DNA from: Mobilitalea torta
GTDB taxonomy: Bacteria; Bacillota; Clostridia; Lachnospirales; Lachnospiraceae
Direction of reading: 5' to 3'
Assembly: GCF_050433395.1 (NCBI RefSeq)
Contig: NZ_JBNPXH010000002.1
Coordinates: forward strand, 124,001 to 188,000
DNA length: 64,000 bases
Every line of letters begins with the position of its first letter. Positions within the stretch are counted from its first letter, which is position 1. Below are positions 1-9,514 of the stretch, piece by piece. A program made the position numbers and the translations under genes. The notes below the pieces were generated by a model. That model saw only the letters and a list, made by a program, of their open reading frames with translations. It was not told where the DNA came from and did not search any database.

Positions 1-1
1 C

Positions 2-463
2 CTGGAGGAACGGGGAGTATACCGGATTCATCAGTTTGAAAAGCAGGAAATGATCGTGGTATGCAAGCCGGAGGACAGCATGGCCTGGTTTGACAGGCTC
101 TGGCAGAATACCGTGGATCTGTTCCGTACACTGGATATCCCGGTGCGGACCCTGGAGTGCTGCTCCGGCGATCTGGCAGATTTAAAGGTGAAATCCATCG
201 ATGTGGAAGCCTGGTCCCCCAGACAGAAGAAATATTTTGAAGTGGGCAGCTGCTCCAATCTGGGCGACGCTCAGGCCCGCCGCCTTAAAATCCGTGTGGC
301 CGGAGAAGACGGTAAGTACTTTGCCCATACCTTGAACAATACCGTGGTAGCTCCTCCCCGCATGCTCATCGCTTTCCTGGAGAACAATCTGAACGCGGAC
401 GGCTCCATCAACGTTCCCGAGGCTCTGCAGCCGTATATGGGCGGTCTTAAGGTAATAAAATAA
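2..463 (+). CDS. serS: Seryl-tRNA synthetase, C-terminal part (5' truncated by window edge)
   Basis: The frame is open from the first bases and is clearly the C-terminal third of class II seryl-tRNA synthetase, which charges tRNA-Ser in the cytoplasm. Visible family features are the GVYRIHQFEKQEM segment at the left edge, the DVEAWSP stretch, the GSCSNLGDAQARRL class II motif 3 region, and the NNTVVAPPRMLIAFLEN block near the end, followed by the usual short tail ending LKVIK. About 153 residues are present of an expected 420-430. The ATG at position 50 is internal, since homology continues upstream of it. A strong hairpin follows the stop codon. The identification is secure; only the 5' part and promoter lie outside the window. 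Confidence 0.95.
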   Translation: MEERGVYRIHQFEKQEMIVVCKPEDSMAWFDRLWQNTVDLFRTLDIPVRTLECCSGDLADLKVKSIDVEAWSPRQKKYFEVGSCSNLGDAQARRLKIRVAGEDGKYFAHTLNNTVVAPPRMLIAFLENNLNADGSINVPEALQPYMGGLKVIK

Positions 464-490
464 TCGGATTCCATTAAAAAACACTATGAC

Positions 491-542
491 ATAATACAGG
501 AAGGCCTGGGGCTCAGATAGAGCCCAGGCCTTCCTGTATTAT
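491..542. terminator. Bidirectional terminator between serS and the chemotaxis receptor gene
   Basis: A 23-bp stem with a single bulged base (arms 491-514 and 520-542) sits between two convergent genes. On the minus strand the hairpin is followed a few bases later by a run of six T, so it best serves the minus-strand receptor gene, but it can stop both. Confidence 0.8.
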
Positions 543-598
543 GATGCAATGCCTTATCGTTTTTAACCTATCAATTTCCATCCTAAGTTATATTCTAG

Positions 599-2272
599 TT
601 ATAATTTGAACTGCCCTACCAGCTTCTCCAGCTCCGCGGCAATCTCCTGCAGCTGTGCGGCAGAGGAAGAGGCATATTCAATCGATACCAGCTGCTGCTG
701 CAGGGAAGCGGCAATCTCCTGGGTGGCGGAGGTAGTCTCCTCGGCAATTGCCGATGTGCTCTCAATCGTAGACACCACTTCATTCTTACCCCGATCCGCC
801 TTCTCAATGTTTCTGATCATTGTCTCAATCTCACGGATCATCCTTCCTATGGATTCATCAATCCTCCGGAAAGCCTCCCGGGTATCCCGCGAGACGGAGA
901 CCGTCCTGACAATTGCCTCAGAGCCCTGGGCTACATAATTCTGCACTTCGGATATGGCTGCTCTCACCTCATCCACAATGCCCTCAATGCCGGCAATGGA
1001 TTGGGAGGTCTGCTCCGATAATTTACCGATCTCCTTGGCTACCACTGTAAAGCCCTTTCCGCTTTCACCCGCCCTTGCGCTTTCGATCATCGCGTTCAGG
1101 GCCAGCAAACTGGTCTGATCCGATATATTTTTAATTACATTGGTTACCTCTGTGATTGCTTCGGATTTCTCCCCCAACACCTCCGCCATATCCCTGATCT
1201 TCCGGGTTATCTCCTCGTTATCCGATACGGTATCCATCAGCTTATGGACATGGACCAGGCCCGTTTCATTCGCTTCCCTGGTATCCGTTATGCTTGCCTG
1301 TATTCCCCCCGCCCCCAGGGATATGGTCCTGATATCCTCTGCCAGGGTATTCATGCGTTCACAGCCCTCCACCGAATTCATGGCCAGCGCATTGGAGGAG
1401 GTCGCCAGCTCGCCGGATGCCAGGGAGATTCCTTCCGCCATTCTGGCCGTATCACCGCAGACCTCATTCAATTTGTGGGAGCTTTCATTGACCCTGGTCG
1501 CATTTACCGTGATGTTGCCGACCATCTCTCTCAGTGTCTGCTGCATATGCTTCAGGGCATTCCCCATCTCGCCGATTTCATCCCTGCTCGTATTATGAAA
1601 GCCAACGGTAAAGTCGCCCTGTGCAAAATTCTGTATGCTGCCGGACATCATGGTGATGGGCCGGATAATCATCCTGGCTACAATAATCCCCACCACCACG
1701 GCAATCACCATGATAATCAGGGACAGGAGTACCGTTTCCAAAAGAGCCGCGCCGATCTGCCGGTCCATTTCGTTCAAAGAGATGCCCAGATTCAGCGCAC
1801 CGGAGATCTCCTCTGTCCGCTCAAAGCTGGTGGAGACATTGTATACCTTCTCCCCGTCCGCCATGGCAAGAATCTGTCCCATGGTTGCCTGCTGCTCCAG
1901 CACCTGATTCACGTCCCCTTCCGAGGTTGCGGAGGATACCGCATCCGCTTCGGTTTCCGCCGGGCCTTCCGCCAAAAAATCATTGGATACGATAACCTTT
2001 GCCTCATTATCAGAGAGGGAGACATAAACAATATTCCCTTCGCTTTCCTGCACAATATTCTGGAAAATGTGCTGCAGAGCCGCCAGACTCTTCACCTGAT
2101 CCTCCTCAATCTCCCTCTTCAGATTATGGATCAAGGTAGTGCCGTCACTCTTCATCTGTGCGGTTACTGCCTGCCGGATCTCATAATAAGACACTCCGAT
2201 CAGGGAGGCACAGCATATGGCAATCAGCAGAATCATGACCGCCAGTATCTTTCTTGTCAACGATTTAAACAT
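599..2272 (-). CDS. Methyl-accepting chemotaxis protein, membrane-bound
   Basis: Chemoreceptor of 557 residues that would signal to CheA/CheW at the membrane. Residues 9-29 form the first membrane helix, about 35-175 an extracellular sensor region of the single-Cache size, 178-200 the second helix, 200-255 a HAMP domain, and roughly 280-557 the cytoplasmic signalling coiled coil. The conserved hairpin tip reads SLLALNAMIESARAGESGKG, slightly divergent from the usual NAAIEAARAGE. There is no C-terminal CheR/CheB tethering pentapeptide. The frame is open further upstream, but the ATG at 2272 has an AGGAGA ribosome binding site and starts directly before the membrane helix, so this start is preferred. 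It is a single-gene unit between two terminators; the ligand cannot be read from the sequence. Confidence 0.9.
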   Translation of the reverse strand: MFKSLTRKILAVMILLIAICCASLIGVSYYEIRQAVTAQMKSDGTTLIHNLKREIEEDQVKSLAALQHIFQNIVQESEGNIVYVSLSDNEAKVIVSNDFLAEGPAETEADAVSSATSEGDVNQVLEQQATMGQILAMADGEKVYNVSTSFERTEEISGALNLGISLNEMDRQIGAALLETVLLSLIIMVIAVVVGIIVARMIIRPITMMSGSIQNFAQGDFTVGFHNTSRDEIGEMGNALKHMQQTLREMVGNITVNATRVNESSHKLNEVCGDTARMAEGISLASGELATSSNALAMNSVEGCERMNTLAEDIRTISLGAGGIQASITDTREANETGLVHVHKLMDTVSDNEEITRKIRDMAEVLGEKSEAITEVTNVIKNISDQTSLLALNAMIESARAGESGKGFTVVAKEIGKLSEQTSQSIAGIEGIVDEVRAAISEVQNYVAQGSEAIVRTVSVSRDTREAFRRIDESIGRMIREIETMIRNIEKADRGKNEVVSTIESTSAIAEETTSATQEIAASLQQQLVSIEYASSSAAQLQEIAAELEKLVGQFKL

Positions 2273-2361
2273 AGTTTTCTCCTGTCGTATGATAATAGGA
2301 ATAAATGCATTGAATCTTTGGTATTGGTTAAGTTTAGTATATATGATGTCTGAATCCAAGT

Positions 2362-2422
2362 AAAGAAAAAAGGGAACAAACCCTCCCAATTTCCTAGGCC
2401 GGATACTGTTCCCCTCTTCTTT
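2362..2422 (-). terminator. Terminator of the exporter operon
   Basis: On the minus strand, arms GGGGAACA (2407-2414) and TGTTCCC (2371-2378) form a stem with a large structured loop, followed by TTTTTTCTTTA. It lies just past the stop of the permease gene at 2460. Confidence 0.65.
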
Positions 2423-2459
2423 GCTATTCTATTTCAATGCAAATTCACTGCAAACCACG

Positions 2460-3632
2460 TTATTCGCTGCGCAGGGCATCAATGGGATTTAGCCTTGCCG
2501 CCTTGTTGGCAGGCATGTAGCCAAAGCCGATACCAATGGCTGCTGATACTCCAAAGGCCAGCAATATGGCTCCCGTAGTAGGCGCCGCCTTAATGCCGAA
2601 GGCATTCCCCAGAACGCTGGTTGCCACGCTGCCGATGATAACACCGATCAGCCCGCCCAGCATACTGATGGTGAAGGCCTCTACTACAAACTGGGACATA
2701 ATATCCCGCTTCTTGGCGCCAAGGGACTTGCGGATACCGATCTCCTTGGTTCTCTCGACCACGGACACAAGCATGATATTCATAATCCCAATTCCCGCCA
2801 CCAAAAGGGAGATTCCGGCGATGCCGCCAAGGACTGCGGACAGCATGGCTGTCATCTCATTGATGGCATCCAGAAGCTCCGTCATACTGGTGACCGTATA
2901 AAGGTCCTCGTTCTTCATGATGCCGTACAGATAATTATCCAGCAGCTCCTCCGCTCTGTCCGTGTAATCCGTATTCTTTGTGGCAAAGGTAAAGCTGGAG
3001 ATGGAACTGGATTTTGATAGTCTTGCCGCCGTGGAATAAGGAATGTAAATGCGGTCATCGGCGGAATTCGCCTCCCCGTCCGCCTTTTCCTCCTGTATTC
3101 CCACAATCTTAAACATCTTGCCGTTGATCTTGAGGGTATCGCCGATTGCGGCCCTGCCGCCGAACAGCTCCTCCGCCACATAGGTCCCGATCACACAAGC
3201 CTCATACCGGTTCAGAATATCCGCATAATGGATGAACCGTCCCTCCGCCAGCTCCAGTGAATTGATTGCCATATAATCCTCACCCACCCCCAGCACAGTG
3301 GTGGACAGGGAAGTATTCCCGTTCTTTACCGTATACCGGGAAGAAAGGCTCGGAGTAACACCTGTAAAAATATCCTTGTTTTCCTCTGCAAATTCATAGA
3401 TATCATCCACATCCACCTTACGGGTATCTGTATTCGTTACATTGACGGATATGATATTGGTTCCCATATCGGAAAAGGTATCCACAATATAATTTGTGAC
3501 GCCTGTTACCAGCCCCAGAAGCGTAATGACCGAGGCAACACCGATAATCATGCCCAGCATGGTAAGGAAGGAGCGCATTTTACTGCCCAGGATACTCTTG
3601 AATGCCAATTTGCACGCCTGACTGAACTTCAT
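2460..3632 (-). CDS. MacB-type ABC transporter permease (FtsX family)
   Basis: Membrane component of an efflux-type ABC transporter, 390 residues. It has the classic MacB_PCD plus FtsX layout: one N-terminal helix in the segment MRSFLTMLGMIIGVASVI, a large extracytoplasmic domain (about residues 45-260), then three helices in the C-terminal FtsX domain with the conserved RTKEIGIRKSLGAKKRDI motif. Its start codon overlaps the stop of the upstream ATPase gene by four bases (ATGA), so the two are translationally coupled. The gene order (membrane fusion protein, ATPase, permease) is that of MacAB-like exporters found also in Gram-positives, usually for peptides, drugs or envelope components. The substrate is not visible. 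Confidence 0.9.
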   Translation of the reverse strand: MKFSQACKLAFKSILGSKMRSFLTMLGMIIGVASVITLLGLVTGVTNYIVDTFSDMGTNIISVNVTNTDTRKVDVDDIYEFAEENKDIFTGVTPSLSSRYTVKNGNTSLSTTVLGVGEDYMAINSLELAEGRFIHYADILNRYEACVIGTYVAEELFGGRAAIGDTLKINGKMFKIVGIQEEKADGEANSADDRIYIPYSTAARLSKSSSISSFTFATKNTDYTDRAEELLDNYLYGIMKNEDLYTVTSMTELLDAINEMTAMLSAVLGGIAGISLLVAGIGIMNIMLVSVVERTKEIGIRKSLGAKKRDIMSQFVVEAFTISMLGGLIGVIIGSVATSVLGNAFGIKAAPTTGAILLAFGVSAAIGIGFGYMPANKAARLNPIDALRSE

Positions 3633-4402
3633 CTCTCCACCTGCTTCCTGTACTCTTCTGCGGAACCGTCAAAGGTAACCCTTCCATCCTTCAATGTTAC
3701 AATCCGCCTCGCCTCTTCCGCCACAGACCGGTCATGGGTAATCAGTACGATGGTATTCCCCTCTTCATTGAGCTGCTTCAGAAAATCCAGCAAGTCCCGG
3801 CTGGTTCTGGAATCTAAGGCCCCGGTAGGCTCATCGGCAAGAATAAGGGAAGGATTGCCCGCCAGGGCCCGTGCTACGGCGCCTCTCTGCTGCTGTCCTC
3901 CGGAGAGCTGATTGGGAAGATTTCTCCACTTATCCTCCAGTCCTACCCTCTTCAAAGCCTCCATTGCCTGCTGCTTCCTCTTCTTCCTGCCCATTCCCGC
4001 ATAGAGCAGGGGAAGCTCCACATTCTCCAGCAGGGATTGCCTTGCCAGAAGATTATATTGCTGGAAGATGAAGCCGATGGTCTTATTCCTGACCTCCGCA
4101 AGGGCATCCCCCTTCATCTTGCTGACATCCCTGCCTTTCAGGATATATTGTCCGGAGGTGGGCACATCCAAGGCTCCTATGATGTTCATGATGGTGGATT
4201 TGCCGCTTCCGGATTTTCCGACGATGGCGACAAATTCCCCCTCCATGATCTCCAGGCTGATTCCATCATTGGCCCGAACCTCCGTGGCTCCCATCTGATA
4301 TATTTTATGGATATCAATTAGCTGTATCAGGGGTACTTTTGCGGAAGACAGGGTGGACGCTCTGCTGTCCGTCATTGCTTGATTATAATCCTCGCTGTTC
4401 AT
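3629..4402 (-). CDS. MacB/LolD-type ABC transporter ATP-binding protein
   Basis: ATPase of 257 residues that powers the adjacent permease. Walker A reads GKSGSGKST, the Q-loop is FIFQQYNLL, the signature LSGGQQQR, Walker B LILADEPTGALDS, and the switch histidine sits in LITHDRSVAE. These are typical of the LolD/MacB/FtsE subgroup that works with FtsX-like permeases. About 25 extra residues precede the canonical domain. The ATG has a strong AGGAGGTG ribosome binding site. The 3' end overlaps the permease start by four bases, and 14 bases separate the start from the upstream membrane fusion gene, so this is one operon. Confidence 0.93.
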   Translation of the reverse strand: MNSEDYNQAMTDSRASTLSSAKVPLIQLIDIHKIYQMGATEVRANDGISLEIMEGEFVAIVGKSGSGKSTIMNIIGALDVPTSGQYILKGRDVSKMKGDALAEVRNKTIGFIFQQYNLLARQSLLENVELPLLYAGMGRKKRKQQAMEALKRVGLEDKWRNLPNQLSGGQQQRGAVARALAGNPSLILADEPTGALDSRTSRDLLDFLKQLNEEGNTIVLITHDRSVAEEARRIVTLKDGRVTFDGSAEEYRKQVER

Positions 4403-4416
4403 AAAAGCACCTCCTG

Positions 4417-6231
4417 TTATCGCCCGCCGGGCATTCCTCCGCCATTCATGCCGCCCCCGTTTCTGCCGCCCCGCGTTCCGCCCGGGAAGCTGCCCTGACC
4501 GGAACCGTCCTGCATCTGGAAGCTCACTCCGCCTTCCGGGAATATAAAGGTATCCAAGGCCTGGGATATCCGCTGGACATATACTGTCTCCTCTCCCGTG
4601 AGTCCGCTGATTACCTCAACATAATCCCCGTCGGTGATTCCCGTCTCAACCCGCACCTGACGGAAACCGGCCGGAATCCCTTCCTCTTCCGCCGCAGCCG
4701 CAGGATCCTCCACATATACTACATTCCCCCGCATCAGGGCATCGCTGGGAATCGCGATGGCCTGCTCCGCCTTCTCAATAACGATCTCACCGGTTACATT
4801 CATTCCGGGAAGAAGCTCTCCCGCTTCCGTCAGCTTTACAGTAACAGGGTATTCGGTAACCCCCTGGCTGGTGGTGCTCAAGAGGCTTACATTGGTCACG
4901 ATACCATGGTAGATCTCGCCCTCATAAGCATCCGCCGACACATTTACCTCCTGGCCCGCCTTGACATTCTTCACATCCAGTTCATCGACACTCATCTCAA
5001 AGGTGACCGCCGACAGGTCATAGATGGTGCAAAGGCTGCTGTTTACGCTATTGGATTTGATGGTATCTCCCACCAGCGCCCCCTTGCTGACAATCCTTCC
5101 GGAAATCGGTGCCGTAATGCTGTAGTCCGATCTTGTATCAATGATCTCCTGAAGCTTCGTCTGGGCATCCTCAATGCTTTCCTCTGCCGTCTCCACACTG
5201 TCCCTGGCATTATCAACGGTTTTTTGGGCACTTTCTATCTTATTCCGGTAGCTCTCCAGCAGATCGTCGATGGTTTCATCCGTCAGGCGGTATACCGGGT
5301 CACCGGCTTTGATCTTACTGCCTTCTTCGATCATCAGCTCTCCGATCTCTCCGGAAGAATCCGCCTTAATCACCGCATCGGTTAATACCCCGAAGGTTCC
5401 CTCCGCAATACTGTAGATATTGCTGCCGATTACGGCAGTCGCTGCGGTATCTCCGGTCAGACCGCCGGGATTCTCAACCTGGATCGTAACCTGGCGCACC
5501 AGCCGGCTGCCGCTCAGCACCTCATCAATCGTGCTTACCTTGGTTACCACTCCGCTCAGGGTCTCATCCGTTGCCACTATGGTAACCTCCGCTTTTTTTC
5601 CTATAAGGGAGGAAGCCGCCTCGGCGGCAGAAAAGGGAAGAACCAGAAGCATGGAGCTGTTATCATAGATCTGCGCAATCTGGGTACCGGCCTGTACCGT
5701 ATCTCCTTCTTTCACATACAATGCCTTCACGATTCCCGTCTCCCTGGAAAGCAGTTCGGGATTCCCATATTTCTTCAATGCCTTGTTATATTCGTCCAGG
5801 GCGTCCTGATGCTCCTTCTGGGCTTCACTATAGCTTTTCTCCGCTTTGGTCAGATTTTTCTTTGCCCTGTCCAATGAAGTCTGGGCCGTCTCAATCTCCG
5901 AATCCAGATTATCCGTAGCCACCTGGTAGAGCACCTGGCCTTCCTCTACAAGGTCGCCTTCTTCAAAATCAGCAGCGATGATTTCTCCCTGTACCAGGGT
6001 TGTAACCTCATAGGTATTCAGCGGCTGAATGATTCCCGAAGAGGAAAGAACCTTCTGGATATCGCGGATCTCCACCTTCGCCGTATTAATTACTTCCTGA
6101 GCCGCCATGCTCTGGACGAAATCCGCCCTCATCCTCTGAAGGCCCATATTGACCGCCGCCGCAATGACTGCCAGAACCACCACCCATATAATTAGCTTCT
6201 TCCATTTGATTTTCATGGCTATCCGTTTCAT
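4417..6231 (-). CDS. Efflux membrane fusion protein (HlyD/MacA-like)
   Basis: Periplasmic-adaptor type protein of 604 residues that in Gram-positives sits on the outer face of the membrane and couples to the MacB-like permease. One N-terminal helix (about residues 12-30) anchors it. A lipoyl/barrel-sandwich half (ADFEEGDLVEEGQVLY) precedes a coiled-coil segment rich in Lys and Glu. A second lipoyl region and a second long coiled coil follow, and then beta-barrel parts ending in VYVQRISQ. The last 25 residues are a Gly/Met/Arg-rich tail with GGGMNGGGMPGG repeats. Two coiled coils make it longer than a typical MacA (about 370). The start is supported by GGAGG seven bases upstream. It lies 15 bases after the SLH gene. 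Confidence 0.88.
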   Translation of the reverse strand: MKRIAMKIKWKKLIIWVVVLAVIAAAVNMGLQRMRADFVQSMAAQEVINTAKVEIRDIQKVLSSSGIIQPLNTYEVTTLVQGEIIAADFEEGDLVEEGQVLYQVATDNLDSEIETAQTSLDRAKKNLTKAEKSYSEAQKEHQDALDEYNKALKKYGNPELLSRETGIVKALYVKEGDTVQAGTQIAQIYDNSSMLLVLPFSAAEAASSLIGKKAEVTIVATDETLSGVVTKVSTIDEVLSGSRLVRQVTIQVENPGGLTGDTAATAVIGSNIYSIAEGTFGVLTDAVIKADSSGEIGELMIEEGSKIKAGDPVYRLTDETIDDLLESYRNKIESAQKTVDNARDSVETAEESIEDAQTKLQEIIDTRSDYSITAPISGRIVSKGALVGDTIKSNSVNSSLCTIYDLSAVTFEMSVDELDVKNVKAGQEVNVSADAYEGEIYHGIVTNVSLLSTTSQGVTEYPVTVKLTEAGELLPGMNVTGEIVIEKAEQAIAIPSDALMRGNVVYVEDPAAAAEEEGIPAGFRQVRVETGITDGDYVEVISGLTGEETVYVQRISQALDTFIFPEGGVSFQMQDGSGQGSFPGGTRGGRNGGGMNGGGMPGGR

Positions 6232-6246
6232 CCCAATCCTCCATCG

Positions 6247-8118
6247 TTATTTTATCCTGCTCTCAGCTACAATGATGCGGATTCTTCCGCCCAGGGAGGC
6301 TGCTTTGTCATAGTATGCCTTCAGCTTATACTCGGCCAGATTCTTAACCTTATCCAGGGTAGTTGCAATATACTCCCCATTAGACAGATAATATACCCCA
6401 AGGTTCTCCGCCATCTCATAGGAATTCGACTGTGAGACAATGGACGCGGCGGCGACGGAATCCACCTCAATCCCCTGCAAGGCATAGGAGGAGGAAATCT
6501 CGTCATTCTTGTAACGAAAGCCCGTCGGCCCTTCTGTCATTGAGAAATCGCTGTATACAGACTGGCTCAGCCCGCCTTCCGTGCCATTGATAATATAACG
6601 ATAGGTGCCCGTATTTCCAGTAAAGGAAAAGCCGGTATAGATTCCATAGGCGTCCATATCGCCGGTTGCATTTTTAAGAATGAGATTCTGTATCTCACCG
6701 CTGGCATTGGTATCATAATAATAGCAGCCCATCACAATGCTTCCGGCAAGGCGGACCGGATATACGCTGATGAACTTGCCATTGCTGTAATCCAGAATTT
6801 TAACATCCCAGGCCAGCTTCTTTCCTCCCAGGGAGGTGCCGTCACTGCTGAAAGAGGTGCCGTTCAAGGTATAATAGTAGGAATTCATCTTACTGACGGC
6901 GGCCTTACCGCCTTCATATTTCACCTGGATAATATCCTCCTCATAAAAAGAGACCACATTCTCATCATAATCCTGGGTATAGGTATTGCCTGCGGCATCC
7001 ACAAAGCTGACATAACCGGTGTTCTCGTAAATCCCCTGCTTATTTTCTACTCTATGTACTCCCTGGCTCATCACCAGTCCGGTGATGGTGGTACTGTACT
7101 CCTCCTGTGTCAGGACACCGGCCACCGTATTGTTCTTACCCAGCAGCAGGGTAATGATATCCCCCTTGGAAATGCTCCCCACGGAGGAGAATGCAAGGGA
7201 GGCCGCGCTGTTTTCAAAGCTGTAGGCTGCTCCCGCCACCGTCACAGAGGTGGGATTCATCCGGTCCGGATTGACTGCGCTGAGAATTCCGGTCACTTTT
7301 TTATCATAAGCCCATACAATTCCGGCACTCTTGGAATAATACAGGACATCGTATTTATCGATATCCCTATAGCTGCATTTGATATCGTTCTTATAAAAAG
7401 AGGCCTTCTCAATGGAAAAGGGAATGGAGGCGGACCAGTTATTTCCGGCAATGATCGGCCCCTCTGTCCCGGTGTTAACTACCGACAGGTAATCCAGTTC
7501 CCCCTTGCCGTCCAGGGAATATCCCAGGGTCTCGGCATATACCCTGCCGTCCTTTGTTGTGGTATTCAGCACATTATAGAACAGATTTACACAATCGCTG
7601 TAGTTGAGGTAGGAATCCTTTCTCGTCACGGTGATATCCTTATTTAATTTCTTGGAGGTGTACAAGGCCAGCTTGCTGGCTGTGGCATTGGTTCCAAAGT
7701 CACTGTCGGTATAACCCAGCAGCTTCAGCACTCCATGGATTGCTTCCATCAGGGTAACGCCCTTGTTCGGCTGAAAGGAACCGTCCAGATAGCCGTACAT
7801 CCATCCGCCGGATATGGCTGTCCTGATATAGCCCGCCGCCCAGTGCTTCCTGGATACGTCACTGTATAAGGATACATTGCTGGATACCGCCGCGGCATCC
7901 TTGAAAGACGACATATTGACAAGGAGCTGTGCAAACTGAGCCCTGGTAATCTTGGTTGTATCCGGGCTGATCTCCCCCTTATCCGTCTTCATAATCTCCA
8001 ATGCGTCAATTACTTTCTGCGCATTGCTTGCAGCCTGGACGTGCCTGGTTCCCTGCGCTGAGATGGGAATTGGCAGCAGCAGAACCGCAGCCATAATAAA
8101 AGCTGTTACTTTTCGCAT
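6247..8118 (-). CDS. Secreted S-layer homology (SLH) domain protein
   Basis: Surface protein of 623 residues. Residues 1-30 are a signal peptide ending in an AQG/AA-type cleavage region. Roughly residues 35-180 contain SLH-like repeats, visible as ITRAQFAQLLVNM, YSDVSRKHWAAGYIRTAI and YGYLDGSFQPNKGVTLMEAI, which bind secondary cell-wall polymers. The remaining 430 residues are beta-rich, Ser/Thr/Tyr-rich and not recognised. The ribosome binding site AAAGGAGA supports the start. It is the first gene of a four-gene operon with the MacAB-like exporter (15-base gap), which suggests it is a partner or client of that exporter. A terminator separates it from the upstream surface-protein genes, so it should have its own promoter. 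Confidence 0.85.
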   Translation of the reverse strand: MRKVTAFIMAAVLLLPIPISAQGTRHVQAASNAQKVIDALEIMKTDKGEISPDTTKITRAQFAQLLVNMSSFKDAAAVSSNVSLYSDVSRKHWAAGYIRTAISGGWMYGYLDGSFQPNKGVTLMEAIHGVLKLLGYTDSDFGTNATASKLALYTSKKLNKDITVTRKDSYLNYSDCVNLFYNVLNTTTKDGRVYAETLGYSLDGKGELDYLSVVNTGTEGPIIAGNNWSASIPFSIEKASFYKNDIKCSYRDIDKYDVLYYSKSAGIVWAYDKKVTGILSAVNPDRMNPTSVTVAGAAYSFENSAASLAFSSVGSISKGDIITLLLGKNNTVAGVLTQEEYSTTITGLVMSQGVHRVENKQGIYENTGYVSFVDAAGNTYTQDYDENVVSFYEEDIIQVKYEGGKAAVSKMNSYYYTLNGTSFSSDGTSLGGKKLAWDVKILDYSNGKFISVYPVRLAGSIVMGCYYYDTNASGEIQNLILKNATGDMDAYGIYTGFSFTGNTGTYRYIINGTEGGLSQSVYSDFSMTEGPTGFRYKNDEISSSYALQGIEVDSVAAASIVSQSNSYEMAENLGVYYLSNGEYIATTLDKVKNLAEYKLKAYYDKAASLGGRIRIIVAESRIK

Positions 8119-8262
8119 GTTCCGTCTCCTTTTGTTTATTGCAGTGATTTTGTGTTTTATAACCTTCCATATAATAGTAATGGATAACTATGAATATTCT
8201 GTGTTTAAAATGTGAGATTTCTGAATGAATATAATAAAAACTTTATAAAATCACAATAAAAG

Positions 8263-8293
8263 GGTCTATGACCCGCAAAGCAGATCATAGACC
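8263..8293 (-). terminator. Terminator after the secreted paralog pair
   Basis: Stem GGTCTATGA / TCATAGACC (8285-8293 and 8263-8271), followed on the minus strand by CTTTTATT. It closes the transcript of the two upstream surface-protein genes. Confidence 0.8.
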
Positions 8294-8314
8294 TTATTGA
8301 TGTTTCTGTTGTTA

Positions 8315-9502
8315 CTAATTCAATGTGGTAAAGCTGTTTATAGCGGAGGGCAATGCCAGAGGAATATTCTTCGCGGCATTTTCGTCAACTCCTTTTTTCC
8401 TTATATAAACCGTACAGCCCTTGGGTGCTGTTGCTTTAGAAAGAACAATTGCCTTGGAAGAAGTCACCGTCTTCCAGGAGCCGGCCGGGTTAAAGGTTCC
8501 GCCTTCTTTCACTATAACATACTGGTATGCGTTTGCAGCGGAGGCGCTGTTGAACTGCAGTACCAGCTTTGAATCCTTACCTGTATAATAATAGGACAGA
8601 TCGCTGGTATTTCCCCCAATGGTGGGAGCCGCCCCCTGACCGGGTATGGTCAGGATCCGAGTCTTGGAATAGGGTGCCGTATTGGTGGCTGCCTTGCGGA
8701 ATTGCAGGGTCACCGTCCGTCCTCCATTGACAGCCAATGCCTTCGGCGCAATATCTTCAAGACTCATATTACTGTCACACTCCATCCAAAAACCGGTTGC
8801 CTCATCATAATACTCCATGGAGGAAGCAGTATTCAGTGTCAGCTTCGTAAGGTTCACCTTAATTGCCGGAGCTGCCGCCCTGGCCGGAATGGTGATGGTT
8901 ACCTCCGCACTGGGACGTGTTCCCGGATTATCGGCATTTGTTCCGATTGTCTGGGGGGTACGGATGACAATCTTTCCTCCCTTGGTCCGCAGGCTCTCCA
9001 TTGTCGCCATAAAATCCTGGTAGCTGGCGGAGCTTTCCGTCAGGCTGACCTTGTTCCAGTAATAGTCCGAGGTCTTTCTCCATTCAAAATCATCTGCCGC
9101 GTCTACGGAGCTGAAGGTAAATTCCCCTTCCACCCTGTCATACTCCACACTGATAGAGGAATTGGCAGAAGGCAGCACAACTGTCTTCACTGTCTTCACC
9201 GTATCTCCCTTAAAGTAAAGGGTCACATCACTGGAGGCGGATACCCAGGCAATATCCATGCTATAGGCTCCCGCTTGTGCATTGTATTCACTTTCCAGCT
9301 CCGACCAGGTACTGCCGTCGGTGGAATAATATACCACTGTATTGTTGTTGCTGTAGACCTGCATGGTCAAATCCTCGTAGTCGATCCTTCCGAAGGAAAC
9401 AGCCGAAGCCGTCCCTGCATAAGCTCTGCTCTGGGGTGCCAGACAGAACAGAAGAACAACCGCCGCACATATTGTTAGTATTTGATATCTAATCTTTTTC
9501 AT
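8315..9502 (-). CDS. Secreted beta-rich surface protein (shorter paralog)
   Basis: Exported protein of 395 residues with a signal peptide (residues 1-29, cleavage near SRAYA-GT). The rest is beta-rich and unassigned. It is a clear paralog of the N-terminal half of the gene immediately upstream: shared blocks include MDI(A/S)WVSA, T/YFKGD, EWRK, the RPS(A/K)EVTITIP run, a (R/K)(T/E)VTLQFR segment and YIRKKGV-like ends in the same order. It lacks the 380-residue C-terminal extension of the other copy. Only 12 bases separate it from that gene, so both are made from one message. There is no LPxTG or SLH anchor. The function is unknown; a role on the cell surface together with the neighbouring SLH protein is inference. 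Confidence 0.75.
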   Translation of the reverse strand: MKKIRYQILTICAAVVLLFCLAPQSRAYAGTASAVSFGRIDYEDLTMQVYSNNNTVVYYSTDGSTWSELESEYNAQAGAYSMDIAWVSASSDVTLYFKGDTVKTVKTVVLPSANSSISVEYDRVEGEFTFSSVDAADDFEWRKTSDYYWNKVSLTESSASYQDFMATMESLRTKGGKIVIRTPQTIGTNADNPGTRPSAEVTITIPARAAAPAIKVNLTKLTLNTASSMEYYDEATGFWMECDSNMSLEDIAPKALAVNGGRTVTLQFRKAATNTAPYSKTRILTIPGQGAAPTIGGNTSDLSYYYTGKDSKLVLQFNSASAANAYQYVIVKEGGTFNPAGSWKTVTSSKAIVLSKATAPKGCTVYIRKKGVDENAAKNIPLALPSAINSFTTLN

Positions 9503-9514
9503 AAGTTCTCCCTC

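Noticed and set aside
1244..2353. Long plus-strand open frame opposite the chemotaxis receptor
   Set aside because: It is the antisense shadow of a receptor gene with clear domains; it lacks a ribosome binding site and its protein is His/Gln/Arg-rich without motif.
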